NCBI GenBank assembly: GCA_016185425.1 | Contig: JACPNQ010000026.1 | Coordinates: 1 to 64,000, forward strand | DNA: 64,000 nt | DNA from: Acidobacteriota bacterium | Lineage (GTDB): Bacteria > Acidobacteriota > Terriglobia > Bryobacterales > Bryobacteraceae | Direction of reading: 5' to 3' | In this document: piece after piece, positions 34,352 through 43,752 of the stretch | Numbering within the stretch: position 1 is the stretch's first letter | How the letters are laid out: every line of letters begins with the position of its first letter | Notes under the pieces: generated by a model | The model's database searches: none | Told to the model about the DNA's origin: nothing | The model's input: only the letters and a program-made list of their open reading frames with translations | Program-made: the position numbers and the translations under genes

Positions 34352-36772
34352 GTGGGCAAGACAACAAACAGAAATGGTTGGCGAATGGCGGCGCTTGGCG
34401 CCGCCATTGCGCTAGCGGTCGCGGGCGCGGATCGATCGCCGGGCATTCACATCGACTACCCGTTGAACGGGTCCATCTTCCCGCCGGATTTCGCGGCGCC
34501 GACCTTTCTGTGGCGGGACGCGACACCGGCCGCGAAGTTCTGGCGGATTGAAGTGACGTTTGGCGATGGACTGGATGGCATCACGGCGGCGACAAAGGGC
34601 GAGAGGCTGAAGGTTGGCGAGATAGATCCGCGATGTGTCGCCGATAGCAATGAACTGCCGAAGCTGACGGCGCAGGAGGCCGCGTCGTGGGCATGGAAGC
34701 CGGACGCCGCGTCATGGACCGCGATTAAAAAACGATCGGAAGGCCGCGGGGCAACGGTGACGATCAGGGGGTTCGTCAGCGAGTTGGCGAAAGACGCGGT
34801 GTCCCGCGGCTCGATTAGGATCCAGACTTCGAAAGATCCGGTGGGCGCGCCGATCTTTTACCGGGACGTGCCGTTGATGCCGTCGGAGCCGGAGAAGGGC
34901 GTGATCAAGCCGCTCGACAAGACGAAGCTGCCGCTGATTGCCTGGCGGCTGAAGCATGTGGGAGATGCGGGCAGCCGGCTGCTGCTGACGGGCATGTACA
35001 CATGCGCGAATTGCCATTCGTTTTCGCTCGATGGCAAGACGCTCGGAATGGATCTGGATGGTCCGAAGAACGACAAGGGCATGTACACGCTCATGCCGGT
35101 CACGCGGGAGATGACGATTGGCACGAAGGATGTGATTGAGTGGCGGTCGGCGGCGGGGATGCTGAAAGGCGAGGTGCGAATCGGGTTCATGTCGCAGGTT
35201 TCGCCGGACGGCCGGTATATCGTCACGATGATTCAAGGATTGAACCCCGAACAGAAGGGGACGCTGAATAACTTTTACTCGGCGAATTTCAAGGACTACC
35301 GCTTCCTGCAGGTGTTCTACCCGACTCGCGGGGTTCTGGCGTGGTACAGCAAAGAGACTGGCGAACTTCGGCCGATTCCCGGCGCCGATGACCCGAAGTA
35401 TGTGCACACGAACGCAGTGTGGAGTCCCGACGGGAAGTACATTGTGTTTGCTAGGGCGGAGGCGCGCGACGCGTATCCGGATGATTATAAGGCGGCGCGG
35501 CGCGCGAATGATCCGAACGAGACGCAAATCAAGTACGACCTGTACCGCATTCCATTCGATGGCGGTAAAGGCGGGACGCCGGAACGGATTGTGGGCGCGT
35601 CGCAGAACGGCATGAGCAACTCATTTCCGAAGGTTTCGCCGGATGGCAAGTGGGTGGTGTATGTGCAGGCGCGGAACGGGGAGTTGATGCGCCCGGACGG
35701 CAAGTTGCATATCGTGCCGCTGCCCGGCGGCCCATCAAGGATGTTAAAGGGCAATACGCCGCTGATGAACTCGTGGCACAGCTTTTCGCCAAACGGCCGC
35801 TGGCTGGTGTTCTCGTCGAAGAGCCGCGGGCCGTATACGAAGATGTTTTTGACGCATCTGGACGAGGAGGGCAATTCGAGCCCGGCGATTCTGATTGAAA
35901 ACGCTACGGCGGCGAATCGGGCTGTGAATATACCGGAGTTCGTGAATATTCCGGTGGATGGATTGACAAAGATCGATGTGCCGGCGACCGACTTCTACCG
36001 GAACTTCAACGTCGCTTGGGAACTCGCGCAGAAGGGGCGGTATGGCGAAGCCATTGTTCAGTGGAAGAAGGCGTTGGAGCTGAACCCCGGCGATGCGACC
36101 ATTCACTTGAACCTTGGTGTTGCGCTGGCGCGAGAGGGCAAGGGAGAGGAGGCGATCGCGGAGTACCGGCAGGCGTTGGAGATTAGTCCGAAGGACAGCG
36201 AGCTTTACTACCGCATTGGCATGTCGCTCGCGGGAGGCGGCCGCTTCGATGAGGCGGTTGCGCACTTTGAGAAGGGTTTGGAATTGCGGCCGAAAGATGC
36301 GAGTGCGGAGGATCTGGCGATTGTTTACGACCATCTGGGGCGAGCGCGGGCGGGTAAGGGAGATATGGAAGGCGCCCTGAAGAACTTTGCGGAGGCGCTC
36401 CGGCTGCATCCCAATTTCGCGGCGTATTTGTATGACTACGGCGTGGCGTTAGCACAGGTGAATCGGTTTGATGAGGCGCAGCAGTCGGTGGAGGGGGCGG
36501 TGCGGGCGAATGCGGAGATGGCCGAGGCGCATGAGTTGCTGGGCGGGTTGTTGGCGAAGAAGCGGCGGTTACCGGAGGCGGTGCGCGAATATCAGGCGGC
36601 GATAAAGCTACAGCCCGAACTCAGCCGGTTGCATTTGGCGCTGGGGAATGTGATGGCGGCGCAGGGGAATGCGGCGGGAGCGGTGCGGCATTTTCGCGAG
36701 GCGGTGAAGGGCGGTGATCCTGGGGTAGCTCAGGCGGCGATTCGGGAGTTGCAGCGGTTGGGGCAGCGGTAG
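34352..36772 (+). CDS. Secreted cytochrome-tagged PD40 propeller and TPR protein
   Basis: This 806-residue protein starts with a signal peptide (MAALGAAIALAVAGADRS, if the ATG at 34385 is used; the GTG at 34352 adds 11 residues). An unassigned N-terminal domain is followed by a haem-binding CANCHS near residue 220. WD40-like PD40 units come next (QVSPDGRYIVTMIQG, VWSPDGKYIVFARAEARD, KVSPDGKWVVYVQA, SFSPNGRWLVFSSK), and from about residue 550 six or more TPRs (LAREGKGEEAIAEYRQALEI). It is probably the periplasmic partner of the receptor encoded just upstream, a pairing seen in acidobacteria. A role in electron transfer or substrate sensing is inference. Confidence 0.82.
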   Translation: MGKTTNRNGWRMAALGAAIALAVAGADRSPGIHIDYPLNGSIFPPDFAAPTFLWRDATPAAKFWRIEVTFGDGLDGITAATKGERLKVGEIDPRCVADSNELPKLTAQEAASWAWKPDAASWTAIKKRSEGRGATVTIRGFVSELAKDAVSRGSIRIQTSKDPVGAPIFYRDVPLMPSEPEKGVIKPLDKTKLPLIAWRLKHVGDAGSRLLLTGMYTCANCHSFSLDGKTLGMDLDGPKNDKGMYTLMPVTREMTIGTKDVIEWRSAAGMLKGEVRIGFMSQVSPDGRYIVTMIQGLNPEQKGTLNNFYSANFKDYRFLQVFYPTRGVLAWYSKETGELRPIPGADDPKYVHTNAVWSPDGKYIVFARAEARDAYPDDYKAARRANDPNETQIKYDLYRIPFDGGKGGTPERIVGASQNGMSNSFPKVSPDGKWVVYVQARNGELMRPDGKLHIVPLPGGPSRMLKGNTPLMNSWHSFSPNGRWLVFSSKSRGPYTKMFLTHLDEEGNSSPAILIENATAANRAVNIPEFVNIPVDGLTKIDVPATDFYRNFNVAWELAQKGRYGEAIVQWKKALELNPGDATIHLNLGVALAREGKGEEAIAEYRQALEISPKDSELYYRIGMSLAGGGRFDEAVAHFEKGLELRPKDASAEDLAIVYDHLGRARAGKGDMEGALKNFAEALRLHPNFAAYLYDYGVALAQVNRFDEAQQSVEGAVRANAEMAEAHELLGGLLAKKRRLPEAVREYQAAIKLQPELSRLHLALGNVMAAQGNAAGAVRHFREAVKGGDPGVAQAAIRELQRLGQR

Positions 36773-36817
36773 CGAATGGATTTATGTTGACGCGAATCCG
36801 GCGGGCCAGTACACTAC

Positions 36818-36853
36818 TTTCACCGGCCGAGTCCGTCTTCTCGGCCGGTGAAA
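36818..36853. repeat. Perfect inverted repeat, 14-bp arms, 8-base loop
   Basis: TTTCACCGGCCGAG at 36818-36831 is exactly complementary to CTCGGCCGGTGAAA at 36840-36853. It lies 46 bases after the PD40/TPR gene and would make a very stable hairpin. No T-run follows on the plus strand, so it is either a nonclassical terminator or another structure. The rest of the gap to 37117 shows no gene. Confidence 0.75.
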
Positions 36854-37117
36854 TCGCCGCGAGCGACTTTCCCTGACGCCATACATGTCGGCGTTACTTA
36901 TTTTATGGGGCTATGGGTGCCCTTTGAACAGGAGACGACTTATTGGCCGGGAGAGGCGCCGGCGAAGAGCGCTATCCGGACATGATGGCTACTGTGGCCG
37001 CCCTGTGAGGCGCTTTCCCCATCGCCATCGGCCATGGTTCGGGGGCCAAGACGTGGCAGCGCCTTGGCCCTTGCGAGCGACTCTATTGTTTCGGATCGGA
37101 GCTGCCGATATTGGGCT

Positions 37118-38053
37118 GTGAGCCGAAGGGGACTTGGTATCTGGATGATTGCCGGCGCGCTGTGCGCGCAGGATCTCACGATTCCCGCCTGGCTGACGCC
37201 CCTTCCCGGCGCGCAAGTGCGCACGGAGGCGGCACCGGGACTGGCACAGGTGTCATATCGCGCGGCCGCAAAGCCGGATGATGTGATCGAACATTACCGT
37301 AAGGTCTGGGCGCCGGGCCAGCCGTTCATACCGAATTTCAACGGGACGGGGACGTCCATTCGAGCCGCCGCGCCCGAATGCGATGTCCTGGTCCAGATTC
37401 GCGAGGATGGTGACGGAAGCTTCGTGAAGGCGAGCTGCGCATCGAAGACAACGGTGGCGAATCCGGCCGCCGCGCCGGAGGTGGTTTCGTCGAGTGGTTC
37501 GCGCCGGCCGGGCTTTCCCTCGCTCCCCAGACCAGACTTTTCCAAGCGCGACCCGCACACGGCCGCCGTTCTGGCCGAAGCGGAAGCGCGGCATCGGGCT
37601 GGTGTCAATCGGATGGCGGACTATGACAAACCGGTGTATCCGCGCCCTCCACAGGACCCGCCGGGAATTCCGCTAGCGTGGCCGTCGTGGCTGGTGCATA
37701 TGCCCGGTGCGAGCCGCGATCTGGAGATTGAGGAGAAGGTGGACCGGGCGGGGAAGAAGTATTTGATGAGCCGGTTCCGTACTACCAAGCCGATGACTTC
37801 GATTCACGTCTACTATGAGGACCTGCTGAACGCGCACGGTTACCGCGTGGGGCAATCGAAGTTGGAGACCGGCCACACTCTCTCCGGAGTCACGCAGAAT
37901 AAGAACGGGATGGTGAAGGGGAGTTGCCAGCCGAACGGGATTGGGGGCGGTGGCGTGGAAATCGAGGTGGACTTCTATCGCAGCGCCTTGAATGATCCGA
38001 TCCAGGTGACGATTAAGGTGGAGTTGATCCAGATCTATTCGCCGCGGCGTTGA
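37118..38053 (+). CDS. Secreted hypothetical protein
   Basis: This 311-residue protein opens with a short signal peptide from a GTG start (VSRRGLGIWMIAGALCAQDL). It has no catalytic motif that I can identify. The sequence shows a repeat-like pair of halves: IPAWLTPLPGAQVRTEAAPG near the start and LAWPSWLVHMPGASRDLEIE near residue 190, each followed by a KPMTSIHVYYEDLLNAHGYR-like strand-helix pattern, which suggests an internal duplication. An ATG at 37145 is an alternative start. It is 13 bases upstream of the SMP-30 gene on the same strand and probably co-transcribed with it. Confidence 0.6.
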   Translation: MSRRGLGIWMIAGALCAQDLTIPAWLTPLPGAQVRTEAAPGLAQVSYRAAAKPDDVIEHYRKVWAPGQPFIPNFNGTGTSIRAAAPECDVLVQIREDGDGSFVKASCASKTTVANPAAAPEVVSSSGSRRPGFPSLPRPDFSKRDPHTAAVLAEAEARHRAGVNRMADYDKPVYPRPPQDPPGIPLAWPSWLVHMPGASRDLEIEEKVDRAGKKYLMSRFRTTKPMTSIHVYYEDLLNAHGYRVGQSKLETGHTLSGVTQNKNGMVKGSCQPNGIGGGGVEIEVDFYRSALNDPIQVTIKVELIQIYSPRR

Positions 38054-38066
38054 TAGGATATCTGCT

Positions 38067-39107
38067 ATGTCAGATACCCAGTGGACGCGGCGTGCCCTGT
38101 TCGGTGCGGGCTTAGGATTAGCGGCAAGCGCGCAACAGGCGCCCATTTCACCCGTTCCCACAGCGCGCGATTGGACCGGGCAGATCCCTGTCCAGTATCC
38201 CGATCCCGACGTGATCGCGCTCGATCCGAAGTTCCGGAAGTACATGATTGGCAACACGAGCATGAAGCGACTGCACACAGGCACACAGTGGGCGGAAGGA
38301 CCGGCATGGAATGGCACGGGCAAGTACCTGGTGTGGAGCGATATTCCGAACAACATCCAGTTGCGCTGGATTGAGGAAGACCGGCGCGTCACCGTGTTCC
38401 GCAACCCGTCCGGCTACAGCAACGGCAACACATTCGATTACGAGGGGCGTCAACTCTCCTGCGAGCATGGCGGACGGCGCGTGGTGCGGTACGAGGTGAA
38501 CGGCACCGCTACGGTGATCGCCGATCAGTTTGAAGGCAAGAAGCTCAATTCCCCCAATGACATTGTTGTGCATCCGGACGGCTCGATCTGGTTTACCGAT
38601 CCGCCGTACGGCATCGGAGGCGATTACGAAGGCTACCGTGCCGAAAAGGAGTTGAAAGAAGCGGTTTATCGCGTGGATGGCGGGACGCGGCAGATCACCA
38701 AGGTCACCGACGAGGTGAGCGCGCCGAACGGCATCTGCTTCTCGCAGGATTACAAGCGGCTCTACATCGCCGATACGGGTGCGCAGGGGCGGGACATGAA
38801 GGTCTGGGATGTTGCGGGCGCTGTGCTGCGAAACGGAAAGCAGCTTATCAAGATGCAGGTTCCGGGCACGGGCGCGCCAACGGCCGCCGATGGCATCCGC
38901 TGCGATGTCGACGGAAACGTTTGGGCGGGCGCGCGGCCAGGCGTGCTGGTTATTTCGCCGGAAGGACAACAGATCGGAACGATCCGGCTTCCGGAAAACT
39001 GCGCGAATGTCTGCTTTGGCGGAACGCGCCGCAACCGGTTATTTATGACGGCGAGCCAGTCGCTCTACGTACTGCCCGTAGGTACGACTGGCGCGCACAT
39101 CTGCTAG
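38067..39107 (+). CDS. Tat-exported SMP-30/gluconolactonase-like protein
   Basis: This 346-residue beta-propeller belongs to the SMP-30/gluconolactonase/LRE family. It has a twin-arginine-type leader (TRRALFGAGLGLAASAQQ) and the family motifs WAEGPAW, LNSPNDIVVHPDGSIWFTDP, PNGICFSQDYKRLYIADT and GIRCDVDGNVWAG, where the E, N and D residues bind the catalytic calcium. It probably hydrolyses a sugar-acid or related lactone in the periplasm. It follows the hypothetical secreted protein with a 13-base gap and converges with the copper monooxygenase-like gene. Confidence 0.9.
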   Translation: MSDTQWTRRALFGAGLGLAASAQQAPISPVPTARDWTGQIPVQYPDPDVIALDPKFRKYMIGNTSMKRLHTGTQWAEGPAWNGTGKYLVWSDIPNNIQLRWIEEDRRVTVFRNPSGYSNGNTFDYEGRQLSCEHGGRRVVRYEVNGTATVIADQFEGKKLNSPNDIVVHPDGSIWFTDPPYGIGGDYEGYRAEKELKEAVYRVDGGTRQITKVTDEVSAPNGICFSQDYKRLYIADTGAQGRDMKVWDVAGAVLRNGKQLIKMQVPGTGAPTAADGIRCDVDGNVWAGARPGVLVISPEGQQIGTIRLPENCANVCFGGTRRNRLFMTASQSLYVLPVGTTGAHIC

Positions 39108-39108
39108 C

Positions 39109-40347
39109 CTAATCGCCTGACTTCTTCGGCGCGGGAGGAGCGGTGATCGTGCTGCCGAAGCCGACCATCATCTCTTCCCAGCTCTGGTCGCCCCACTTCA
39201 CTTCCGCTTTGGGGTCGGGGTTGAACTTGTTGTTGGGGGAGTTGTCGAAGTGCGCGACACATTCGATGATCGTGCCGGCAGGTATCAGCTTAGGCTGTGC
39301 GAGCACGTAGGTGTGCTGCCAGTTGAAGTCATACCTTGGCACGCGCAGCAGCACTTCCGATTCGCCGGTGGGGTACTTCGCCGTGTATTGAAAATCCTTG
39401 CCGCGCAAATGCATGTGCGGAGTCAACCCGGTGAGCGTGGTCTCCTTCTCAAACTTCACCTGCGACTTCACTTCATGCGCTTCCGAGCCGGGAGGAATGA
39501 CGAACTTGAGGTTGGCGGCGGCGAACCCGGAGAGCATTTCGCGCGGCGGCTCCTTCGCGAAGATGACTCCGACACTTGTGAGATCCGATGCCGCTTTGCC
39601 GTTCGTCGTGTAGTGCATCTCGAGAACGATTTCCGATCCGGCCTTCACGAGCCGCGCGCGCCCAGGCACGCCGGGCAACTGCGGCACGCCCGGAGCGTAG
39701 CCGACCAGCGAGGAGCGGGGGCCGCCGTCGGACTTGGCGACTTTCACGATCGGCTCGCCAACCGGCGCGCCCTTCAGCCAGTTGCTTCCGGGCTCGCGGA
39801 GATACGCAATGACGTGATGGACGACGGCGCGATTGCCAGGGCGGACTTCCGCGGCACTCACCCAGCGGTCCTCGGTGAAGTTGAGCGGGATGATGAAGCG
39901 CGTATATTCGATCGTGCCGCTGGACGGCACATCATACTGTTTCGGCATCGCGAACACCATGTCCGGCTGGCCGATGTTCCAGCCCTCGACGAACTCGCGC
40001 GGGGCGGGGGCGTCTTTGGGGTTTCCGGCGGGTGCTTTTGCGTCAGCCCATGCGATGAGCGTGGCCTTCTCGGCGGCGGTAAGAGTGGGGTCGTTGGAGA
40101 ACTTGCCGTGCGAGGGATCGGCGCCCCACGGCGGCATCTTTTGGGTGGCGACGGCCTCGCGAATTGCGGCGGCGAACGGGCGAGTCTGATCGTAAGTCAG
40201 AAACGCCATCGGTCCGGCTTCACCGGGCCGATGGCATCCTTGGCACTTGGATTGTAAAACGGGCAAAACGTCCTTGTAGAAAGTCGGACGTTGGGGCGCG
40301 GCATTAAGTAGAAAGGCAGTGAGGGCAAGGCCGAATAGCGGACGCAT
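39109..40347 (-). CDS. Secreted cytochrome c / copper type II monooxygenase-like protein
   Basis: This 412-residue protein has a signal peptide (MRPLFGLALTAFLLNAAP), a short c-type cytochrome domain (CQGCHRPGEAGPM, with a later QKMPPWGAD methionine) and a C-terminal domain related to peptidylglycine/dopamine beta-monooxygenases. That domain contains VVHHVIAYL, EIVLEMHYTTNG and LTPHMHLRGKDF, whose histidines and methionine match the two copper sites of the family. The layout suggests oxygen activation at copper fed by electrons from the fused haem. Whether it hydroxylates a substrate is unknown. It is followed by a receptor gene 18 bases away on the same strand. Confidence 0.85.
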   Translation of the reverse strand: MRPLFGLALTAFLLNAAPQRPTFYKDVLPVLQSKCQGCHRPGEAGPMAFLTYDQTRPFAAAIREAVATQKMPPWGADPSHGKFSNDPTLTAAEKATLIAWADAKAPAGNPKDAPAPREFVEGWNIGQPDMVFAMPKQYDVPSSGTIEYTRFIIPLNFTEDRWVSAAEVRPGNRAVVHHVIAYLREPGSNWLKGAPVGEPIVKVAKSDGGPRSSLVGYAPGVPQLPGVPGRARLVKAGSEIVLEMHYTTNGKAASDLTSVGVIFAKEPPREMLSGFAAANLKFVIPPGSEAHEVKSQVKFEKETTLTGLTPHMHLRGKDFQYTAKYPTGESEVLLRVPRYDFNWQHTYVLAQPKLIPAGTIIECVAHFDNSPNNKFNPDPKAEVKWGDQSWEEMMVGFGSTITAPPAPKKSGD

Positions 40348-40365
40348 GCCCCCAGGATAGCGAAT

Positions 40366-43300
40366 TTACCAGAGCAGCTTGGCGCCGAACTGGAAGTAGC
40401 GGGCCGAGCCGACGCCGCTGATCTGGCCATACGAACGGTTGCCGATCTGCGTATTGATGTCGGACAGGTTCATGTGGTTCATGGCATTGAACGACTCGAC
40501 ACGGAGCTGCACTCTGACGTTCTCGACGACGCGAATATCCTTCAATGCGAAGGCGCTGAGGTCGATCGATCCGGGGCCCCGGACAACCCATTTGCCTGCG
40601 TTGCCGTAGGTCCAATCCTTCGGACGGGCGAACGCGGCGGGATTGAAGTAGCGGAAGATGGTGCGCTCATCGGCCGGGAGCTCCCATTCGCCGACGACAT
40701 CGGGACGGGAAGCAACCTGGCGGGCGACGGCGGTGAGGCCCGGCGAATAGAGACGGCCGGTTGTCAGCGTCCACACACCGGTAACGGACCAGCCGCCAAG
40801 CGCGCGGCCGAAGAGGCCTTTCTGGCTCTTGAACCAGGGTAACTCATAGGTATGCATCAGCACCGCGTAGTGCCGCCGGCTCTCTTCGAGTTCGGAGCGC
40901 TCCGAACGGACGTCGAGCGGGTTCTGAATGCCGCCCGCGACGCCTTCATTGCCGTAGCCGATGATCTTGCCGAGCGTGTAGGACAGGCTGTAGGTGAGCG
41001 CGCCCGTACGGCGGCGGGCGGCGACTTGCAAGGAGTTGTAGTTCGACGTTGCGGACGGTTCAACGAGGTTCAACGAATTGAGGCCGCGGTAGGGAAGGAA
41101 GCGGCGCGGGTCGACGCCCTGATTGGCGGCCTGCACTTCCGGAGTGAGGAAGTTTAGCGGGCGGGAGAACGACAGATTACGCCCGGTGTTGCCGACGAAG
41201 CTCACGTCGACCTGGGTCTTGTACGGTAATACGGTCTGCACACCGAAGCTGTAGTTGTACATCGTCGGGATCTTGTAGTCCGCAGGGAGTGCCCCAGCGT
41301 CAATGGGAAACTGCGTCGTGTTGGGAATACCCGAAGCGGGGTTGTCGGCGAAGCCGTTGGTGATGCTGGTGGAAGAGACCAGAGGCTGGCGCGCGCCCAG
41401 GTACCAACCCGAATAGGCGACGCCTGTCACGCCGTGGAAGGTGCCGAAACCGGAGCGGATGGCGAGCTTGCCATTGCCGAAGACATCCCATGCGATACTG
41501 ACGCGCGGCTGCAGATTGTTCTTGCGCAGCGGATTGAACCCGTTCGGTACACCGCGAAAGAGGGCTTTGATCGCGGCGTTGTCATACTGCGGAATGCGTC
41601 CGTTGGCTGCATCGGGCCAGCCGGAGCCGGGCAGGACGAGGCCGTTGTACGGATCGCCGGTGCCGGGGACGATGGCGCCATTGGCGGCCACCTGCGGCGC
41701 CTTGGCGGGGTCCCAATACTTGGTCATGAACGCCACGAGATTGTTCAATTGCGCTCCCCATGGTGCGATGAACGCCCAACGCATGCCGTATTCGAGCGAG
41801 ACGCGGCGGCTGAGACGCCACGAATCCTGCACGTAGAACTCTCTCGTGTAGGACTTATAGACCGTCTGCACGGGTGAGCTCGATTCGCCGTACCCGTCGA
41901 AGTTGCCCAGCAGCGCATTCGCCCAGGGATTGGTGGAATTCCGCGGGTTGGTTGCGGAGCTGGAGAACGAAAACGAGCCGTTGTCGTTGGCCTGGTTTAG
42001 CTCGTTCAGATTCATGTTTTCCCAGTAGAGGCCGGCCTTCAACGAGTGAGCGCCGATGATACGCGTGAAGTTCTCGCGGAAGATGAAAGTTGGCGTGCGC
42101 GCATAGCTCGGGTGTCCGGAACCGCTGATGCCGGTGAATCCCGTTATGTTGACTGCTGGGATTCGGTCCAGCCGGTTGCCGGCGAACACCTCCGGGAAAG
42201 TGAAGCCCCATGTGGCTCGGCGGATCCCGTCGCCGATCATGCGGAACTCTTCGCGGTAATCGGAGTAGCCGATGCTGACTTCATTCACTGTGCGCGCATT
42301 GAGGGCGGTGTTGAGCGACAGCATGTAATTGTTGCCGCGGCGGTCGCGATACGCCTGGAAGAGCGGAATATTGTTGCCGGTGTTGTCGAAGTAGGAAGTG
42401 AAATCCTGGCGGCCGGGCAGGGCTCGGAATGAGAGCTGCCAATTCGGACGGACGTTGTAATCCAGGCGATAGATGATGTCGTTGCTCTCAGTGGGCTGGC
42501 TGTTTGAAGCGTAGTAGTTCCCGCCGGGGCCGGTGTAGTTGGGGCTGGGGTAGATCTTCTGCAGCGCGCGTCCGAATGCGCTGATACGGGATGTTGGAAT
42601 CAGTGCGTTGGGGAAGGGCAGGCCGCTATCGGGATCAATCGGCTTTTGCGGCGAGGCGGCGAAGTTGCCGGCGCGCTCAGCGTCCGTGGGGATCACCGAG
42701 AGCTTCTGATTGAAGCCGGAATTGGTGCGCGATTCGAGTCCGGCGAAAAAGAAGAGCTTGTTCTTTTCGGTGTTCCACATCTTTGGGATGTAGACCGGGC
42801 CGCCAAGGGTGAAGCCGTAGTTGTGATAACGGATGCGCGGACGGCCGCCGACTATGTACTGCTGCGCGGCAAAGGCTTCTGAGAAATAAAACTCGTAGGC
42901 GGAAACGTGAAAGTTCTGGGTGCCGCGGCGTGTCGTGAAGTTGATCTGCGCGCCGGTGGAGCGGCCATACTCGGGCGCGTACCGCGTTGTGGAAACCTGC
43001 ACTTCTTCCACGAAATCGACGCCCATGATGTTGTTCTGCTGGACGCCGTCGCGGTTGCGGCCGTTGTTGATGCCGTCGACCGCGATGAAGTTCATGTCTT
43101 TGCGCTGGCCGTTGATCTGCAGGCCGCCCATGGAGTAGCTGCCGCCACGGAAGTCGGTCATGAAGTTGCCGTAGCGCGAGACCACGCCCGGCACGATGCC
43201 AAGCATGTAGAACGGATTGCGTCCGGGAAGAGCGAAGTTCTGCAGTTGTTTCTGCGTGAGAGTGCGATTCAATTCGCCGTTGGCGGTTTCGACGAGCGGA

Positions 43301-43653
43301 GCGTCGGTGGTGACCTCGACGCGGTCGGAGACTTGCCCGACCTCGAGTTGCAGCCGCAGATTCAAAACGGCGTCGGTCTCGAGGCGCAACTGTGAGCGCA
43401 GGAGGGATTTGAAGCCGGCGGCTTCGATGCGGATCTCATACGTTGCGGCGGGCAGGGACGGCACCGCGAAGGCGCCGGACTCGCTGGTCATGGACTCGCG
43501 CGTAAGGCCGATGGCGGGAGAGCCCACGGTGATCTTTGCGTTGGGTACGGAGGCGCCGGTCGGGTCGACAACTTCGCCGGTGATGGCGCCTTTGCCCTGA
43601 CCAAACAACGCCGCGGACAAAAAAAGAGAGAGAGCGAGACAAGTTAGTTTCAT
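40366..43653 (-). CDS. Oar-like TonB-dependent receptor (2)
   Basis: This 1095-residue outer-membrane protein has a signal peptide (KLTCLALSLFLSAALFGQ), a carboxypeptidase-regulatory-like domain from about residue 22 (GAITGEVVDPTGASVPNAKI), a plug with NFIAVDGINNGRNRDG and a barrel ending ARYFQFGAKLLW. The terminal tryptophan replaces the more common phenylalanine. The ATG at 43653 puts the signal peptide first. The gene is upstream of the copper monooxygenase-like gene (18 bases) and both may form one operon. The ligand is unknown. It is distinct from receptor 1, but shares the architecture. Confidence 0.9.
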   Translation of the reverse strand: MKLTCLALSLFLSAALFGQGKGAITGEVVDPTGASVPNAKITVGSPAIGLTRESMTSESGAFAVPSLPAATYEIRIEAAGFKSLLRSQLRLETDAVLNLRLQLEVGQVSDRVEVTTDAPLVETANGELNRTLTQKQLQNFALPGRNPFYMLGIVPGVVSRYGNFMTDFRGGSYSMGGLQINGQRKDMNFIAVDGINNGRNRDGVQQNNIMGVDFVEEVQVSTTRYAPEYGRSTGAQINFTTRRGTQNFHVSAYEFYFSEAFAAQQYIVGGRPRIRYHNYGFTLGGPVYIPKMWNTEKNKLFFFAGLESRTNSGFNQKLSVIPTDAERAGNFAASPQKPIDPDSGLPFPNALIPTSRISAFGRALQKIYPSPNYTGPGGNYYASNSQPTESNDIIYRLDYNVRPNWQLSFRALPGRQDFTSYFDNTGNNIPLFQAYRDRRGNNYMLSLNTALNARTVNEVSIGYSDYREEFRMIGDGIRRATWGFTFPEVFAGNRLDRIPAVNITGFTGISGSGHPSYARTPTFIFRENFTRIIGAHSLKAGLYWENMNLNELNQANDNGSFSFSSSATNPRNSTNPWANALLGNFDGYGESSSPVQTVYKSYTREFYVQDSWRLSRRVSLEYGMRWAFIAPWGAQLNNLVAFMTKYWDPAKAPQVAANGAIVPGTGDPYNGLVLPGSGWPDAANGRIPQYDNAAIKALFRGVPNGFNPLRKNNLQPRVSIAWDVFGNGKLAIRSGFGTFHGVTGVAYSGWYLGARQPLVSSTSITNGFADNPASGIPNTTQFPIDAGALPADYKIPTMYNYSFGVQTVLPYKTQVDVSFVGNTGRNLSFSRPLNFLTPEVQAANQGVDPRRFLPYRGLNSLNLVEPSATSNYNSLQVAARRRTGALTYSLSYTLGKIIGYGNEGVAGGIQNPLDVRSERSELEESRRHYAVLMHTYELPWFKSQKGLFGRALGGWSVTGVWTLTTGRLYSPGLTAVARQVASRPDVVGEWELPADERTIFRYFNPAAFARPKDWTYGNAGKWVVRGPGSIDLSAFALKDIRVVENVRVQLRVESFNAMNHMNLSDINTQIGNRSYGQISGVGSARYFQFGAKLLW

Positions 43654-43752
43654 CGTGGAATACCGGGGCTTGATTCGGCATGGTAGCACAGCCTGATTTG
43701 TGCTGCGCTTCTCGCCGGATAGATCTGGACGGCCGGGCGATAAACGGGCGCG

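Noticed and set aside
39250..40257. A 335-codon plus-strand frame
   Set aside because: Antisense to the cytochrome/copper monooxygenase-like gene, with no recognisable domain.
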